From positions 1,054,001-1,118,000 of the forward strand of contig OZ345364.1 of assembly GCA_977006965.1 (NCBI GenBank): 64,000 bases of DNA. The letters are read 5' to 3'. Position 1 is the stretch's first letter. Every line of letters begins with the position of its first letter. The translations under genes and the position numbers were made by a program. Shown here piece by piece: positions 1-10,649 of this stretch. The notes under the pieces were generated by a model that worked only from the letters and a program-made list of their open reading frames with translations, ran no database searches and was not told where the DNA came from. The DNA is from Phymatolithon calcareum (lineage: Eukaryota > Rhodophyta > Florideophyceae > Hapalidiales).

Positions 1-1067
1 CACTTTCGGCCGCGCTCTCAGCTGTAGCACTAGTCACCACTGCAATGATCCTGACATTTGACGCCGGTCACTGGGGCGCGCGTCGGTATGCGCGCGCGCA
101 AAGGTTGGCCAGCGCTTCGGCCGCAAATTGCGATGCCGGCGTGGGTGGCCACTATCTGTGGGGCCGGCCGTTGGTGTCGTATGCCATGTGTGTGCGGCAC
201 GATGCAAAGACAGTTCTTCCGGGCGGGGGGGAGGAGTTGCGTTTTCTGGTTATTGGCGACTGGGGGCGTGACGGCATGTGCTGTCAGCGTGATGTTGCCG
301 TGGAGATGGACAGGGTTGTGAGGGATTGGGATGCGAAGTTTGTTGTCAGTACGGGGGATAATTTTATCAAGGGGATTGAAAGTGCGGATGATGGACAGGT
401 GGACACTTCTTGGCGTGATGTGTATCACGTGTTTGAGAATCTTGCGCCGCTCACGTGGTTCGGTGTTGTGGGAAACCGGGATTACGAGGGGGATGTCATG
501 GCGCAGATTGAACTTGGGAAGAGGGACAGAAGGTGGCATATGCCGGGGTTGAGTTATTACGAGACGATGGATGATGTGTTCTTTGCGTTTGTGGATACTA
601 CGCCTATGTATTATTCACCGAAGGAGATGGGACAGTTTAGGATGAACGGGACTGACGCGCGTGTCGACGAGGCGATTCAGGAACTGGATAGGAAGTTGGG
701 GGAGAGCGGTGCAAAATGGAAATTCGTCGTTGGACACCACCCGCTGTATAGCTCCGGGCAGGACGAGAAAGATTTGCAGCGTATGCAGACACTGTTGGAA
801 GCGGTTTTTCGCAGGCATAAGGTTGCTGCATACTTTAGCGGGCATGAACATGCGCTTCAACATTTTGTTAGCGACGATGTGCATTATTTTGTCAGTGGTG
901 GCGGGGCAAAGTTGGGCCGTATAGGCAAGTATATGCCGGAGAATAGGTTCGCGATTGCGAGGCAGGGCTTCATGGCGGTTGCTGTGAGAGAGAAGGAGAT
1001 GGCTGTTTTCGCTATCGATATGGCTGGGGTTGTCATGTATACGGCTGTTGTGCCCCGACCAAGCTGA
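1..1067 (+). CDS. Purple (tartrate-resistant) acid phosphatase-like protein, copy 1; 5' partial, active site altered
   Basis: Metallophosphoesterase of the small purple acid phosphatase (PAP, ACP5-like) type, closely similar to copy 2 at 2445-3626. The frame is open to the left edge; the residues before the ATG at 45 (hydrophobic, ending VALVTTA) match the membrane-anchor segment of copy 2, so the true start lies outside the window. Visible motifs are GDWG, GDNF, VGHHPLY and GHEH. Two key positions differ from copy 2 and from the family: the GDNFY motif reads GDNFI (Ile at 366-368, one codon shorter here), removing the tyrosine that binds Fe(III), and GNHD reads GNRD (Arg at 477-479), removing the histidine of that motif. 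The remaining ORF is undamaged to its stop. It probably has reduced or no phosphatase activity; a new binding role is possible but unproven. It is convergent with copy 2. Confidence 0.88.
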   Translation, partial: LSAALSAVALVTTAMILTFDAGHWGARRYARAQRLASASAANCDAGVGGHYLWGRPLVSYAMCVRHDAKTVLPGGGEELRFLVIGDWGRDGMCCQRDVAVEMDRVVRDWDAKFVVSTGDNFIKGIESADDGQVDTSWRDVYHVFENLAPLTWFGVVGNRDYEGDVMAQIELGKRDRRWHMPGLSYYETMDDVFFAFVDTTPMYYSPKEMGQFRMNGTDARVDEAIQELDRKLGESGAKWKFVVGHHPLYSSGQDEKDLQRMQTLLEAVFRRHKVAAYFSGHEHALQHFVSDDVHYFVSGGGAKLGRIGKYMPENRFAIARQGFMAVAVREKEMAVFAIDMAGVVMYTAVVPRPS

Positions 1068-1840
1068 TTTTCGGACACGTGCATCTTTAGATGTTTTCTA
1101 GATACCCGCAATGTGTGATGAGGCGAAATTCGTCTGTTCTATGCATGGGCATGGGAAGGGCCTACAGAGAGATATCAGGAAAATTCGTTCCTCTCGCTGC
1201 TCCGTCAATTCGTGGGATCGTGATGCGTAGCTGCGATATTCGAGGAAGGGTTCGCGAGGCTGTATTCGAGCTCGCACTGAAAATTTGGCAGGATTCAATC
1301 CTGTCCGCTGCGTCTTTAGCGTGCGCATTACGCCAGATTGGATCGGCTCGCCCTGTTCCATAGTCCTATTTCCCAAGAAATGCGTTGCTGACCTGCTTGG
1401 CTCACTACTCCCAAGGGGACAGGAACAGGGGCGATGAATGTACTGATTTTGATGTCGACAATTGCGCGAGGACGCCAGTGCTAAACTCGTACCCTGAGTG
1501 AATGCACAATAAATCTGCAGGAAACCAACAGTCTCATGAAGTAATGAGCGCAACTCGAAGAAAATGTACTGTAGATTCGATCCGCATCAGAGAGCACACG
1601 GGAGGTGACTGACCCCAGTCAACACTTCCACCTGGAAGGTGTGGACAGTGAAATATTTTCTGAAAGTTAACAACTATTTTTGAATTAGATGAAATATTTT
1701 AAAAATATGAAACTATTTTTGATTTTTGAGCACAACAGTAAGCATAAGCCTGGCCAATTCTCCCACTACGTGAACCTACAATCTACCTTGGGCAGATTGG
1801 AATCGACGGCTCGCGCTTCTTGGCGTGCGCAAGAGTAGCA
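1068..1840. other. Intergenic, nothing recognised
   Basis: Apart from AT-rich DNA near 1640-1730 I see no coding similarity, RNA gene or repeat here. It should contain the 3' end of acid phosphatase copy 1 and the promoter of the QCR9 gene. Confidence 0.5.
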
Positions 1841-2196
1841 ATGGCGTCACGCGAAGCTGGTATGGGCGGCATGGCCGGCATGCGGAACACGATCTACAAC
1901 GTGTTTATCCGACGTACATCGGTGTACACGACGACGTGCGTCATCGCCGGAATCATCGGCACGAAAATGTTCTTCAATGCGAGCGATTCGGTCTGGAAGT
2001 CGCTCAACAAGGGGGTACGTCAAATGCGTGCGCGATCTCCAGGGGGTGCCTGCCGTAATTTTTGGAAATTGGCGCTAACGCGAGCGTAATTATCTGCGTC
2101 TTTTTGCGATGGGCGCTTGTGGTTGCGAGAAATGCGAAGAAATCTTGGGAGGAAGTTCTGCCAACTCTGCCGCCGAAGGAAGAAGATGACGATTAG
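1841..2196 (+). CDS. QCR9: Cytochrome bc1 complex subunit 9 (QCR9/UQCR10 family), two exons
   Basis: Small single-pass subunit of mitochondrial complex III (ubiquinol-cytochrome c reductase). I read exon 1 as 1841-2014, an intron at 2015-2139 (donor GTACGT, acceptor AG before AAATCT) and exon 2 as 2140-2196, phase 0, giving 76 residues. Family features are the FIRRTS motif before one membrane segment (about residues 28-45) and the NKG turn exactly at the splice junction. After splicing the protein reads NKG-KSWEEV, matching the family pattern N-K/E-G-K-x-W-x-x-[IV]; without splicing this match is lost, which is the main evidence for the intron. The tail is acidic (KEEDDD). The start at 1841 is the first ATG in frame. 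A nuclear gene for an inner-membrane mitochondrial protein; no separate presequence is expected in this family. Confidence 0.85.
2015..2139 (+). other. Spliceosomal intron of the QCR9 gene
   Basis: 125 nt with GTACGT donor and AG acceptor; removal restores the conserved NKG-K-x-W junction. The other two introns seen in the window are 72 and 90 nt. Confidence 0.8.
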
Positions 2197-2444
2197 CGCG
2201 GACGGGATAGTTAAATTTTGAATCGTAAAGGGCTAAACTTCTTTTATTTCAGGCACAATTTAATGTCGGAGGACGGCGCCGCAGCAGTCTGGATCAGCCC
2301 TAACTCTTGCGATAAGTCGTCCATATGGAACGCGACGGCGGATGAACGCCATTTATCCACCCCTGCCAAAAAGTAGTCAATGTACATCCAGTGGCCTATT
2401 CAGGTCACGCGCGTAAGGTGGTATCAAAAATGCAGTGTGCAAAA

Positions 2445-3626
2445 TCAAGTTGGTAGCGGTACAATGGCGGTATACATGACAACTCCGGTCATGTCGATGG
2501 CATGAACCGCCATCTCCTTTTTCCTCACCGCGACCGCCATGAACCCCTGCCGTCCGACCGCGAATCTATTCTCCGGAATATACTTGGTGATGAGTCGAAT
2601 TTTGGACCCTGCACCACTGACAAAGTAGTGCACCCCTTCGCTCACAGCATGTTCCAGCGAATGCTCGTGTCCGCAAAAGTAAGCGGGAATGTTATGCTTT
2701 TTGAAAACAGGCTTGAGAAAGATCTGCATCTGCTCCAAATTAACCCGTTCCTCAATCGAGTGATGTCCAGTACAATACAACGGGTGATGACCGATGACAA
2801 TCTTCCACTTTGCAGTGCTCTCGCTCAACTTGGTGTCCAATTCTTGGATTGCATCGGGGATGATATTCGGATCCGTCAAGTTCATTCTGAAATCCCCCAT
2901 CTCGTACGGTTCATAGTACATAGGTGTGGTATCGATAAATGCCAAAAACACGTCACCCATCGTCTCGTAATACCGCAGTCCAGGCATATACCATCGTTTG
3001 TCATGCTTTCCGAGCTCCAGCTGCGCCATAACGTTTCCAGTATGATCATGATTGCCGGCAACGTTGAGCCACTTGAGTTTCGCGAGATATTCGAAAGCGT
3101 GATAAACACCGCTCCACGAAGTCTCAACTTGCTCATCGTTATATTGTTCAATCCCTCGATGGTAAAAGTTATCGCCGGTATTGATCACAAAAGCTGGATT
3201 CCAATCTCTTGCGACCTTATCCATCTCCGCAGCGACATCGCGCTGACAGCACATCCCATCGCGACCCCAGTCACCAATAATCAAAAACCGCAACTCACCC
3301 TTCTCCCCTTCCGGAAGAGCGACTGTTCCAGCGTGCTCAGCGCACATTGCATACGATACGGACGCTCCGTTCCATAGATACCGTCGATGCAATCCGTAGT
3401 CACAATTTGGGCGACTGTCCCCGACCATTTTCTCAGCGCGTGCATACTGCCTTGCACCCCACCGACCTGCATCGCGGGCTAGAAACACTACGCAGCCCAC
3501 GACAGCGCCGGTCAAGACAGTGGTGAGCGCAAGACAGACGGCTGCACGACGAGCCCGGAGGGTGTGCGAGCTCTGCGCAAGCTCCTCAGCGCGCTCAAGG
3601 AAAGGCCTTCCATTGGAATATGACAT
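2445..3626 (-). CDS. Purple (tartrate-resistant) acid phosphatase-like protein, copy 2, complete
   Basis: Binuclear metallophosphatase of the small PAP/ACP5 type, 393 residues, hydrolysing phosphate monoesters. In order: a cytosolic N-terminus, a hydrophobic anchor or signal-anchor (about residues 30-50, containing CLALTTVLTGAVVGCVVFLA), then the catalytic domain with GDWG, GDNFY, GNHD, VIGHHPLY and GHEH. All metal ligands and the catalytic histidine expected for the family are present, unlike copy 1. The start is the ATG at 3626. The protein is probably secreted or exposed in the endomembrane lumen. It lies tail to tail with copy 1 across the QCR9 gene, suggesting an inverted local duplication. 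The substrate is unknown; phosphate scavenging is the usual role. Confidence 0.92.
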   Translation of the reverse strand: MSYSNGRPFLERAEELAQSSHTLRARRAAVCLALTTVLTGAVVGCVVFLARDAGRWGARQYARAEKMVGDSRPNCDYGLHRRYLWNGASVSYAMCAEHAGTVALPEGEKGELRFLIIGDWGRDGMCCQRDVAAEMDKVARDWNPAFVINTGDNFYHRGIEQYNDEQVETSWSGVYHAFEYLAKLKWLNVAGNHDHTGNVMAQLELGKHDKRWYMPGLRYYETMGDVFLAFIDTTPMYYEPYEMGDFRMNLTDPNIIPDAIQELDTKLSESTAKWKIVIGHHPLYCTGHHSIEERVNLEQMQIFLKPVFKKHNIPAYFCGHEHSLEHAVSEGVHYFVSGAGSKIRLITKYIPENRFAVGRQGFMAVAVRKKEMAVHAIDMTGVVMYTAIVPLPT

Positions 3627-4394
3627 CGAGGGCGGCCGCAGCGGTGCGGGGGTACAATCGATCTTGGTCTACGTCTGTGTGATGGGTGCGCGAAGCGCAG
3701 CGCCGCTGGTCGCCGTTAGACATGGCGTGACAACAGCACATGCGGGAGCGATACGAGTGTAGCTTATGACATGCGACAACAATGAACCATTGGTTTAAAA
3801 ATTAAACTCACCACTTGACAGCCAATGGATGTGCTCGATTGTAAACAGAGGAATGTCACTCTGCATCTTTCGCTCGCACGTAAAGATGCTCTTGAATCCG
3901 AGCTCCGGCATCAGGAAACTTGGATTCGTGGACGAGTGTTCCAAGAAAACTATAACTTATCGGCTTCTCGCATTATGCTCATGCGACAAAAATGGACAAG
4001 GTGCACTGTACTACAGTAGTGATCCAAATGCTGGAGTGATGCACCTGGCGAGCGAAAAAATGTATATAGGGATTATTGTTCGCGACGTCGGACCTGCATG
4101 GTTGTAAAGCATACTGTAGTGAACTGCTGAGAATATACCTGATATCATGTGATCTGTTGATTCTCCTCGCCTTCACTGTCGCCTTCACTGGGGAGGTGGC
4201 GAGGTCACAGATAGAGTGTGTGCTTAGATGTCAGAATTATCGACGCGCCGCCTGGGGGCGTTCACGAATTCCCAAAGCCATTCGTTGAAAGAATTCTCAG
4301 AAAAGCGGCCCCGGCGTGGTAATGGGCTCTTGCATCAGTCAGATTCGGCAACGGGGTCTGCAGTGGGATACAGAACCCAATAATCGGCATCGCA
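3627..4394. other. Intergenic, nothing recognised
   Basis: Upstream region of acid phosphatase copy 2. Short reading frames on both strands have no recognisable similarity. Confidence 0.5.
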
Positions 4395-4406
4395 GATGAC
4401 GCATAT

Positions 4407-5132
4407 TATTCGGTGGTACGGCAAGTTGAAGGATCGGGCGGCTCCGGCTTCTGTGCAGGATCCAACCACCGGAACACAGGAGAGAAATATTAGCGTTGAG
4501 GATGCTGCTACGAGGAAAGGCAAGGAAGTCGGCTATCCTATCCAAGCCAAGGGAAGAGAGAAACTTCAAGGAACTACAGAGGGCAAGTCGTGATATTGCC
4601 GCGATGCTGCAGCAAGAACAGTTCGCGGCCCCCTTCAAACATATGCAGGAAGGGAAATCCCCAGGCCAACTCCGACGAATACTATTCACAAAAGAGGGTA
4701 CGAGGCTCGAAGCAAGAAGAAAGAGGAAAATACCGTACGACAAACCGGATGGTATCCCGGCCATCCTCAGGTTTGCCAAGGTGAGACATCGACAGCAAGC
4801 CATAAAATACGCAAGCGGAAGGTTCCCTCAAGTGAGCACGACGCTAATATCGAATACATTCGGAACGGCAGCAGAGCGCCACCTGGAGACCATACGTATG
4901 AACCTAACAAAGTATGAACTGGACTCCGGAGAAATATTAAGAACGGAAAAGGCATTAGACTCCATACTACTCTACAGCGTCACCATAATTGACAATATGA
5001 AGAACGACGAGTCCCTGTATTAGGGACCAGGCGATATACTAGAATGAACAAGTTACGAAAAACTGCTCCCGTACAGTATTAGGAGTGTTAATGAGGGCTT
5101 TCAAATAAACAACTAAACAGTTGCAAAAAAAA
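4407..5132 (+). mobile_element. LINE-B1, 5'-truncated non-LTR retrotransposon
   Basis: 726 bp flanked by a 12-bp TSD GATGACGCATAT (4395-4406 and 5133-5144). It encodes the C-terminal part of the non-LTR protein (open frame to 5023), including the RHRQxAIKYASGRFPQVST stretch, and ends in the LINE-B 3' tail (TTTCAAATAAACAACTAAAC followed by GTTGC and an A-run). The reverse transcriptase core is missing. It lies head to tail-end against LINE-B2, so the two 3' tails face each other. Confidence 0.9.
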
Positions 5133-5232
5133 GATGACGCATATGTTTCGTATTTTTTTAGCAACTGCTTAGTTGTTTATTTGAAAGCCCTCATTAACAC
5201 TCCTAATACTGTACGGGAGCAGCTTTTCGTAA
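5052..5232. repeat. Large inverted repeat made by two facing LINE-B 3' tails
   Basis: About 80-bp arms (5052-5131 and 5153-5232), nearly identical, separated by about 20 bp. The left arm is the tail of LINE-B1 (+) and the right arm the tail of LINE-B2 (-). Confidence 0.9.
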
Positions 5233-7723
5233 CTGACGCTGAGATTCCTACGAACAGGACAAGTGGACTCTAAGCTTTTCCCTCCACCTTCTCTGGAGGA
5301 GGGTTTTTGCAGCTAGGGCTACGACGATAGCAACGAGCTTTTGCGGGCTTTAACGGAGCTATCAAGGTAGTAGCATCTGAAACGCATCTCCCTTACAGTC
5401 TTATGAGTGTTTCTGAGGGCGTTTAATAAATTCAAAATTCAAAAAAAAAGCTTTTCGTAACTTGTTCATTCTAGTATATCGCCTGGTCCCGAATACAGGG
5501 ACTCGTCGTTCTCCATATTGTCAATTATGGTGACGCTGTAGAGTAGTATGGAGTCTAATGCCTTTTCCGTTCTTAATATTTCTCCGGAGTCCAGTTCATA
5601 CTTTGTTAGGTTCTTGCGTACGGTCTCCAGATGGCGCTCTGCTGCCATTCTGAATGTAGTCGATATTAGCGTCGTACTCACTTGAGGGAACCTGCCACTT
5701 GCGTATTTTATGGCCAGCTGTCGATGTCTCACCTTGGCAAACCTGAGGATGGCCGGGATCCCATCCGGTTTGTCGTACGGTATTTCCTCTTTCTTCTTGC
5801 TTCGAGCCTCAGGCCTTCTTTTGCGAACAGTATTCGTCGGAGTTGGCCTGGATATTTCCCTTCCTGCATATGTATGAACGGGGCCGCGAACTGTTCTTGT
5901 TGCAGCATCGCGGCAATATCACGACTTGCCCACTGTAGTTCTTTGAAGTTTCGCTCTTCCCTTGGCTTGGATAGGATAGCCGGCTTCCTTGCCTTTCCTC
6001 GTCGCAGCGTCTTCAACGCTAACATTTCTCTCCTGTGTTTTGATGGCTGGATCCTGCACAGAAGCCGGAGCCGCCCGATCCTTCCACTTGCCGTACCACC
6101 GAATACCTTTAAAAAGAAAGTTCTTTCTACTTCTTTGATAGCTTCTTGCACTTCTTGGTTGGATCAACGACTTGTAGATACGTATGGCTTTCGGGATGTT
6201 TCTCCCGAATGAATACTCGTAGTGGCTTCAGTTGGTGTACAGTACCGCTGCTTTGGCGCTTTTTATGAGCCTGATTGTGCTTGTGACCGTAATTACGGTT
6301 GGTCCTAGAGATATCCCCAGGTATTAAACTTCAGGTACCTGCGACAGGGTCTGGGGCTCTATGCGGAATGTGTGGTTCTTTGTCTCGGTCGACTCCAGCA
6401 CCTCAATCTTACCTTTTTTCGTGTTCCACGTCATTCCTCTCTCTTCGGCCCATTTCATTGAAGTACCGAGAAGGTGCTGCAGCGCGTGCGGGGTTTTCGC
6501 CAACAGGATTACGTCGTCTACAAAGAGAACTGCAGACACGTCTGCTACCTCGCTCGGAACACAGCTTATGCGCTCTGCGAACTCGTCCATAAATACGTCA
6601 TACAGGCTTGGGCTGAGTGGTGACCGTTGGGTGAAGCCTCTGTCAACTATGAACCAATTCTTGTTGCTGTTTCCCAATGTGAGGATCCAGGAGGGTAATA
6701 GGAATGCCTTACACATGTCGCTGATGGCCTTAGGTAGGACCATTAGCATCCGTTCCTGGAGTGCTTTCCTAGGTGCAGTGTCATATGCGACTTTGAGATC
6801 GAGGACTGCGATGCACCTATGCCCTTTCCGCTGCAGCTTCGCTGCTCGGAGTAAGGCTATTTTCGCACTCTTGCCTTTCTAAAACCCGAGTTGATACTCA
6901 TGGTACAACAACGGGATGTCTTCGACTCTGCCGCATGTTGACCACAATTCGATTATGATCTCTGAGTTGAGGTCCATGTTAGTCTTGAGCATCTCTGCTT
7001 TCACTTCAGCAAGCCCGGTAGTTTTATTGACAGATGCGTTTACTAGGGCTTCGCTGATCTCTTCCTTCATCTCCTGCGTGCACGCGAAAAATGGTATTTC
7101 TTGCCTCCAAGTGTCCTTGTCGGTGCAAGTCGTGCAGACGTTAGCCTTGAAGAGCATATGGCCAGTGGTTTCCTGAACGCCTTGTTACGCGATGTCCTCC
7201 GCGACCTCATTCGTTACATTTTAGGAAATGTGAGATTGCCGCTGTCGAATCTTTTTGCTCAAGTTTGGAGATGAACTCTTGACATAACGACCGTTTTCTC
7301 TTATTCACAAGCCTTCTAATTCGTCTCTTGCATTTCTTATATTTTCTCAATTCTCGGGCTCTTGTGTCCCTAGGGCTTTCTTGTGCAACATTTTCCTCTT
7401 CGTTGTTAAGTGATCCAAGTTTGAGTTCCAAAAGGACTTGAATCTGGGAGGTCTCTTGTTATCCACTCTCCACGGTTCGGTCCATACATCGACGATCTCG
7501 CTATATATCTTGTTTAGTCCCTTTGAGTCTTTTGCAGCTCTTTAACTTCGCCAGTTTTTCCGGGAGCTTCTTCTGGTGCTCCTCTTCGACTGTTTTCTGG
7601 AATTCAGCATTTTTCCAGTTCTTCCCCGAGACCATCCTTCGCTGGGGAGAGGCGAGTATGTCCTTAGCGTTTCGGATGCACGTTATGACTGGCTTGTGTT
7701 GTGTGCTACCACTCCAGATACCT
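5151..7723 (-). mobile_element. LINE-B2, long degenerate non-LTR retrotransposon
   Basis: Minus-strand element with 3' tail at 5153 and probable 10-bp TSD ATATGTTTCG (5141-5150, 7724-7733). Coding remnants in order from the 5' side: a basic segment (7431-7207), a pre-RT segment (7157-6879), the RT palm with FVDD in place of the usual YADD/FADD form (6749-6324), and the C-terminal domain (6151-5466) with the RHRQLAIKYASGRFPQVST motif. Several frameshifts and stops break it, so it cannot encode one protein. It is interrupted by LINE-A3 at 5234-5448. No endonuclease domain is recognisable in the part preserved. Confidence 0.82.
5234..5448 (+). mobile_element. LINE-A3, 215-bp 3' fragment inserted in LINE-B2
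   Basis: 3' end of LINE-A ending in the tail GGGCGTTTAATAAATTC plus an A-run, bounded by a 13-bp TSD AGCTTTTCGTAAC (5221-5233, 5449-5461). Nearly identical to the 3' end of LINE-A2 at 12711-12937. Confidence 0.92.
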
Positions 7724-8131
7724 ATATGTTTCGGTTATGCGCTATTGGAAGCACGCAGGTGACATGTTTAGTATACCGTGCCTACGCTTTCAAGAAGCAC
7801 ATGGGCAAGAGGGAAAGTTGATCTGGGAATGAACTTTGGCCTTGTCGTTAGACTGAAGAACATCTGGAATTGGTTAACAAACGATGGAACTGCATATAAC
7901 TGCAGCTCTATTAGTATACGAGCATAGAGCGTTCATTGCAGCACAATTTGATCTTATACCAGACATACGGCAAAAACAAAGCGACCGTGTAATGTCTTCA
8001 AAGAGCTTATGGAGCAGTGGCTCTAGTACATTCTACAACGTCTATTACTTAGACAAGCGGTGTGGTCTTGGACGAGTCTTCAGAATGCATAGGATCAGTT
8101 TCTACAATTGCACTTCGCTCAATCGGGACAT

Positions 8132-10089
8132 TTTTTTTGAATTTGGAATTTATTAAACGCCCTCAGTAACACTCATGAGACTGCAAGGGAGATGCGTTTC
8201 AGCAGCTACGTTGTAGCTTCGATCATATATTCAAATACTTGTAACCCGGGTTAACGTCGTAGCCCTAGCTGCGGAGGGAAAAGCTTGGGGTCCACTGATC
8301 AGATTTCCTCAATTGGCGCCTTGTCTATTCCAAGTCGTCGTAAAAGACGATAGTGAAGAAGATTAGCTTGTCTAGAGCTTTTAGTGATATCAATCTCCTC
8401 TTTGGTCAGTTGATGTCTTCCAAGGTATTCTTCCAGGGTGCTCATGAGGATTGGTACAGTATCACCGAACTTGTCTGTAAGAAGTGATGTGCTCATTGGG
8501 GGGAACCGACCGAATGCCCACTTTACCGCTAATTGACGGTGCCGTGTTTTCGGGAGTCTGATAATCGCCGGGGTGGACCCCGGCAGATCACAGGGAATTT
8601 TTCTCTTTCTGTTGGACTCCGAGACGTCTCCTTCGTCTTTGAAGAGCAAGGTCCTCAGCGATTTTGCTGAAACTCCCTGCTTGAGGAAAGTCAGTGCCGT
8701 CTCGAATAGATCGTACTGTAGCATTGCCGATATGTCTCGACTAACCCATTGTAGCTCATCCAAATTTCTTTCCTCGATTGGGACAGCCAGAAGGCTCCTT
8801 TTCTTTGATCTGGCTCGTTCCAGCATTCTGAGTGCTAGAATGAGTCTCCTGTTTTCGGCGTTGTGAATTCGGCAAAGAAGGTGAAGTCTGACATAGCGGT
8901 TTTTCGATATTGGACCGAATACTTGTGCGAAAAATGTTTTCTCCACTTCTGCGATAGCTGTCTGGACTCTCGGCGTCCATGGCGTCAGGTGCATTGCATA
9001 CTCCCATCTTGGTTGTATCGACGCCTTGTATGTCTTCACTGCTTTCAAGGGGCTGAGTGTCCGCAACGAGACACCCAGGGACCTCAGTTGATATACCGCG
9101 ATCTTGGCGCGTCGGATGCGCTCAAGCATTTTTGTGTCGGTAACTCCCTCATTACTGAGTGAGATGCCAAGGTATGAGACTTCTTTGACCTTTGCCAACG
9201 TTTTCCCTGCAAGCTTGAAAATTGGTGGTCTTGTGTCTTCCGAGAGAAGTACTTCGCTCTTCCCAGCTTTCGTGTTCCAATCCATCTGGCTGTCCCTTGC
9301 CCATTTCGATGCAATATTTAACAGTCTCTGTAGTCCCGCTGGTGTCTTTGCCAATAGAAGAACGCCGTCCGCAAAGAGGACTGCAGCTACATTTGCAACT
9401 TCTCGTGGCACTCGGCTTATTCTTCCTGCAAATTCGTCCATGAAAAGGTTGTACAAACTTGGACTCAGCGGAGACCCCTGAGGTACTCCTCTGTCAATTA
9501 GGAACCACTTCTGCTGCGGGTCACCAACCGTGGATACCCAGGAAAGCATCAAGAATGGTTCGATCATCACGCATAGCTCTTGCGGTAGAAGCCCTCTCAT
9601 TCGCTCTTGCAGATGTTGTCTAGGCACTGTGTCGTACGCTGCCTTCAGGTCCAATACTGCGATGCATCGCTGCCCTCGTTTTTGTAGTTCCAGCGCCCTC
9701 AAGATTGCGAGCTCCGTACTCTTCCCTTTTTGAAATCCCAGTTGGATGTTGTGCTTCTTGTACCTTTGACGGAGCATAATATCAATTGCGGACTGAACAA
9801 CCTTTCGGACCTGACTCAGTAGGGATATGGGTCGGAAATTTTTTGGATCGTCATGGTCTCCTTTCTTGTGCAGCGGGACCAAGAGAGCTTTCATCCACGA
9901 TGTTGGAAGTGTTCCGCATCTGCCGCAGGCTGTCTATAGCTCATAGACTAGGTCTGTACATTCCTCCAGGTCCACTTTTAACAATTCGGTCTTCACTCTG
10001 TCCAGGCCTGGGACCTTTCTGGTTGGAGCTTTCAGGATTGCTAGTTTGATAAGATTCCGCATTTGAGGAGGACAGTCAAAGTGTGAAGG
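8132..10089 (-). mobile_element. LINE-A1, 1.96-kb 5'-truncated non-LTR retrotransposon
   Basis: Bounded by an 11-bp TSD AATCGGGACAT (8121-8131, 10090-10100). The minus strand carries the pre-RT region (APTRKVPGLD), the reverse transcriptase and the C-terminal domain, then the LINE-A 3' tail at 8132-8215. The 5' end is truncated, with no endonuclease. Confidence 0.93.
8299..9894 (-). CDS. LINE-A1 reverse transcriptase with mutated catalytic motif
   Basis: 531-residue frame of a non-LTR retrotransposon protein. RT motifs in order: FRPISLL, LDLKAAYDTV (motif A with its Asp), GVPQGSPLSP (motif B), and FADG where motif C should be FADD, so the second catalytic aspartate is a glycine. LINE-A2 keeps FADD. 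Downstream are a thumb-like region (QPRWEYAMHLTPWT) and a C-terminal domain around RHRQLAVKWAFGRFPPMST that recurs in all A-D copies of this window. The polymerase should be inactive. The frame continues upstream only after a frameshift near 9900. Confidence 0.85.
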   Translation of the reverse strand: MKALLVPLHKKGDHDDPKNFRPISLLSQVRKVVQSAIDIMLRQRYKKHNIQLGFQKGKSTELAILRALELQKRGQRCIAVLDLKAAYDTVPRQHLQERMRGLLPQELCVMIEPFLMLSWVSTVGDPQQKWFLIDRGVPQGSPLSPSLYNLFMDEFAGRISRVPREVANVAAVLFADGVLLLAKTPAGLQRLLNIASKWARDSQMDWNTKAGKSEVLLSEDTRPPIFKLAGKTLAKVKEVSYLGISLSNEGVTDTKMLERIRRAKIAVYQLRSLGVSLRTLSPLKAVKTYKASIQPRWEYAMHLTPWTPRVQTAIAEVEKTFFAQVFGPISKNRYVRLHLLCRIHNAENRRLILALRMLERARSKKRSLLAVPIEERNLDELQWVSRDISAMLQYDLFETALTFLKQGVSAKSLRTLLFKDEGDVSESNRKRKIPCDLPGSTPAIIRLPKTRHRQLAVKWAFGRFPPMSTSLLTDKFGDTVPILMSTLEEYLGRHQLTKEEIDITKSSRQANLLHYRLLRRLGIDKAPIEEI

Positions 10090-10649
10090 AATCGGGACAT
10101 ATTGCTCTGACTTCTTCTTGATCACACTGTTGATCTTATTCAGAGCTAAGGATAGGGTGCAGTAATCGATACCCTTAAAGATATGTCTCCAAGCGCCAGG
10201 TACCAAAAATGTAACCAGACGAACAAAAGATGTCTCTTCATATTCTGTGGGTGAGAACGAAGATAAGGGCAAAAAAGTAAGTTTGAACGTAGTCGTTCTC
10301 GCTATACGTCGATCATCATCGGAAACTTGTGTGGGATACTCTTCAATGTTGGTAGATACTACAGGCTCTCGGCTAGAAAACAAGACGTCATCTTTGTACG
10401 TCGAGAACTCTCTGAATCGAAGAGTAACCTCCATGGGTGCAACATATGCGAAGGAAGAAAAGATGATATCAGAAAACAAGCTAAACCCTTTCTCATTTAC
10501 AATAAACGTTGCACAGGTAGTCCATGGTTCGGTTGTGGTTAGTTCAAAGACTATGGAATTGACACATGAACGCCTTCATTTGCTGCATAAGAAATGCCGT
10601 AGGGATCAATGGGAAGGCATTCTGATTCGAAGAAGCCAATTGTATTGGG

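Noticed and set aside
2502-3377. 291-codon plus-strand frame
   Set aside because: It is the antisense shadow of acid phosphatase copy 2, whose minus-strand frame has all the family motifs.
9934-10479. A 181-residue novel protein on the minus strand
   Set aside because: Its N-terminal part is the membrane-protein pseudogene and its C-terminal part is LINE-A1; the fusion is created by the insertion.
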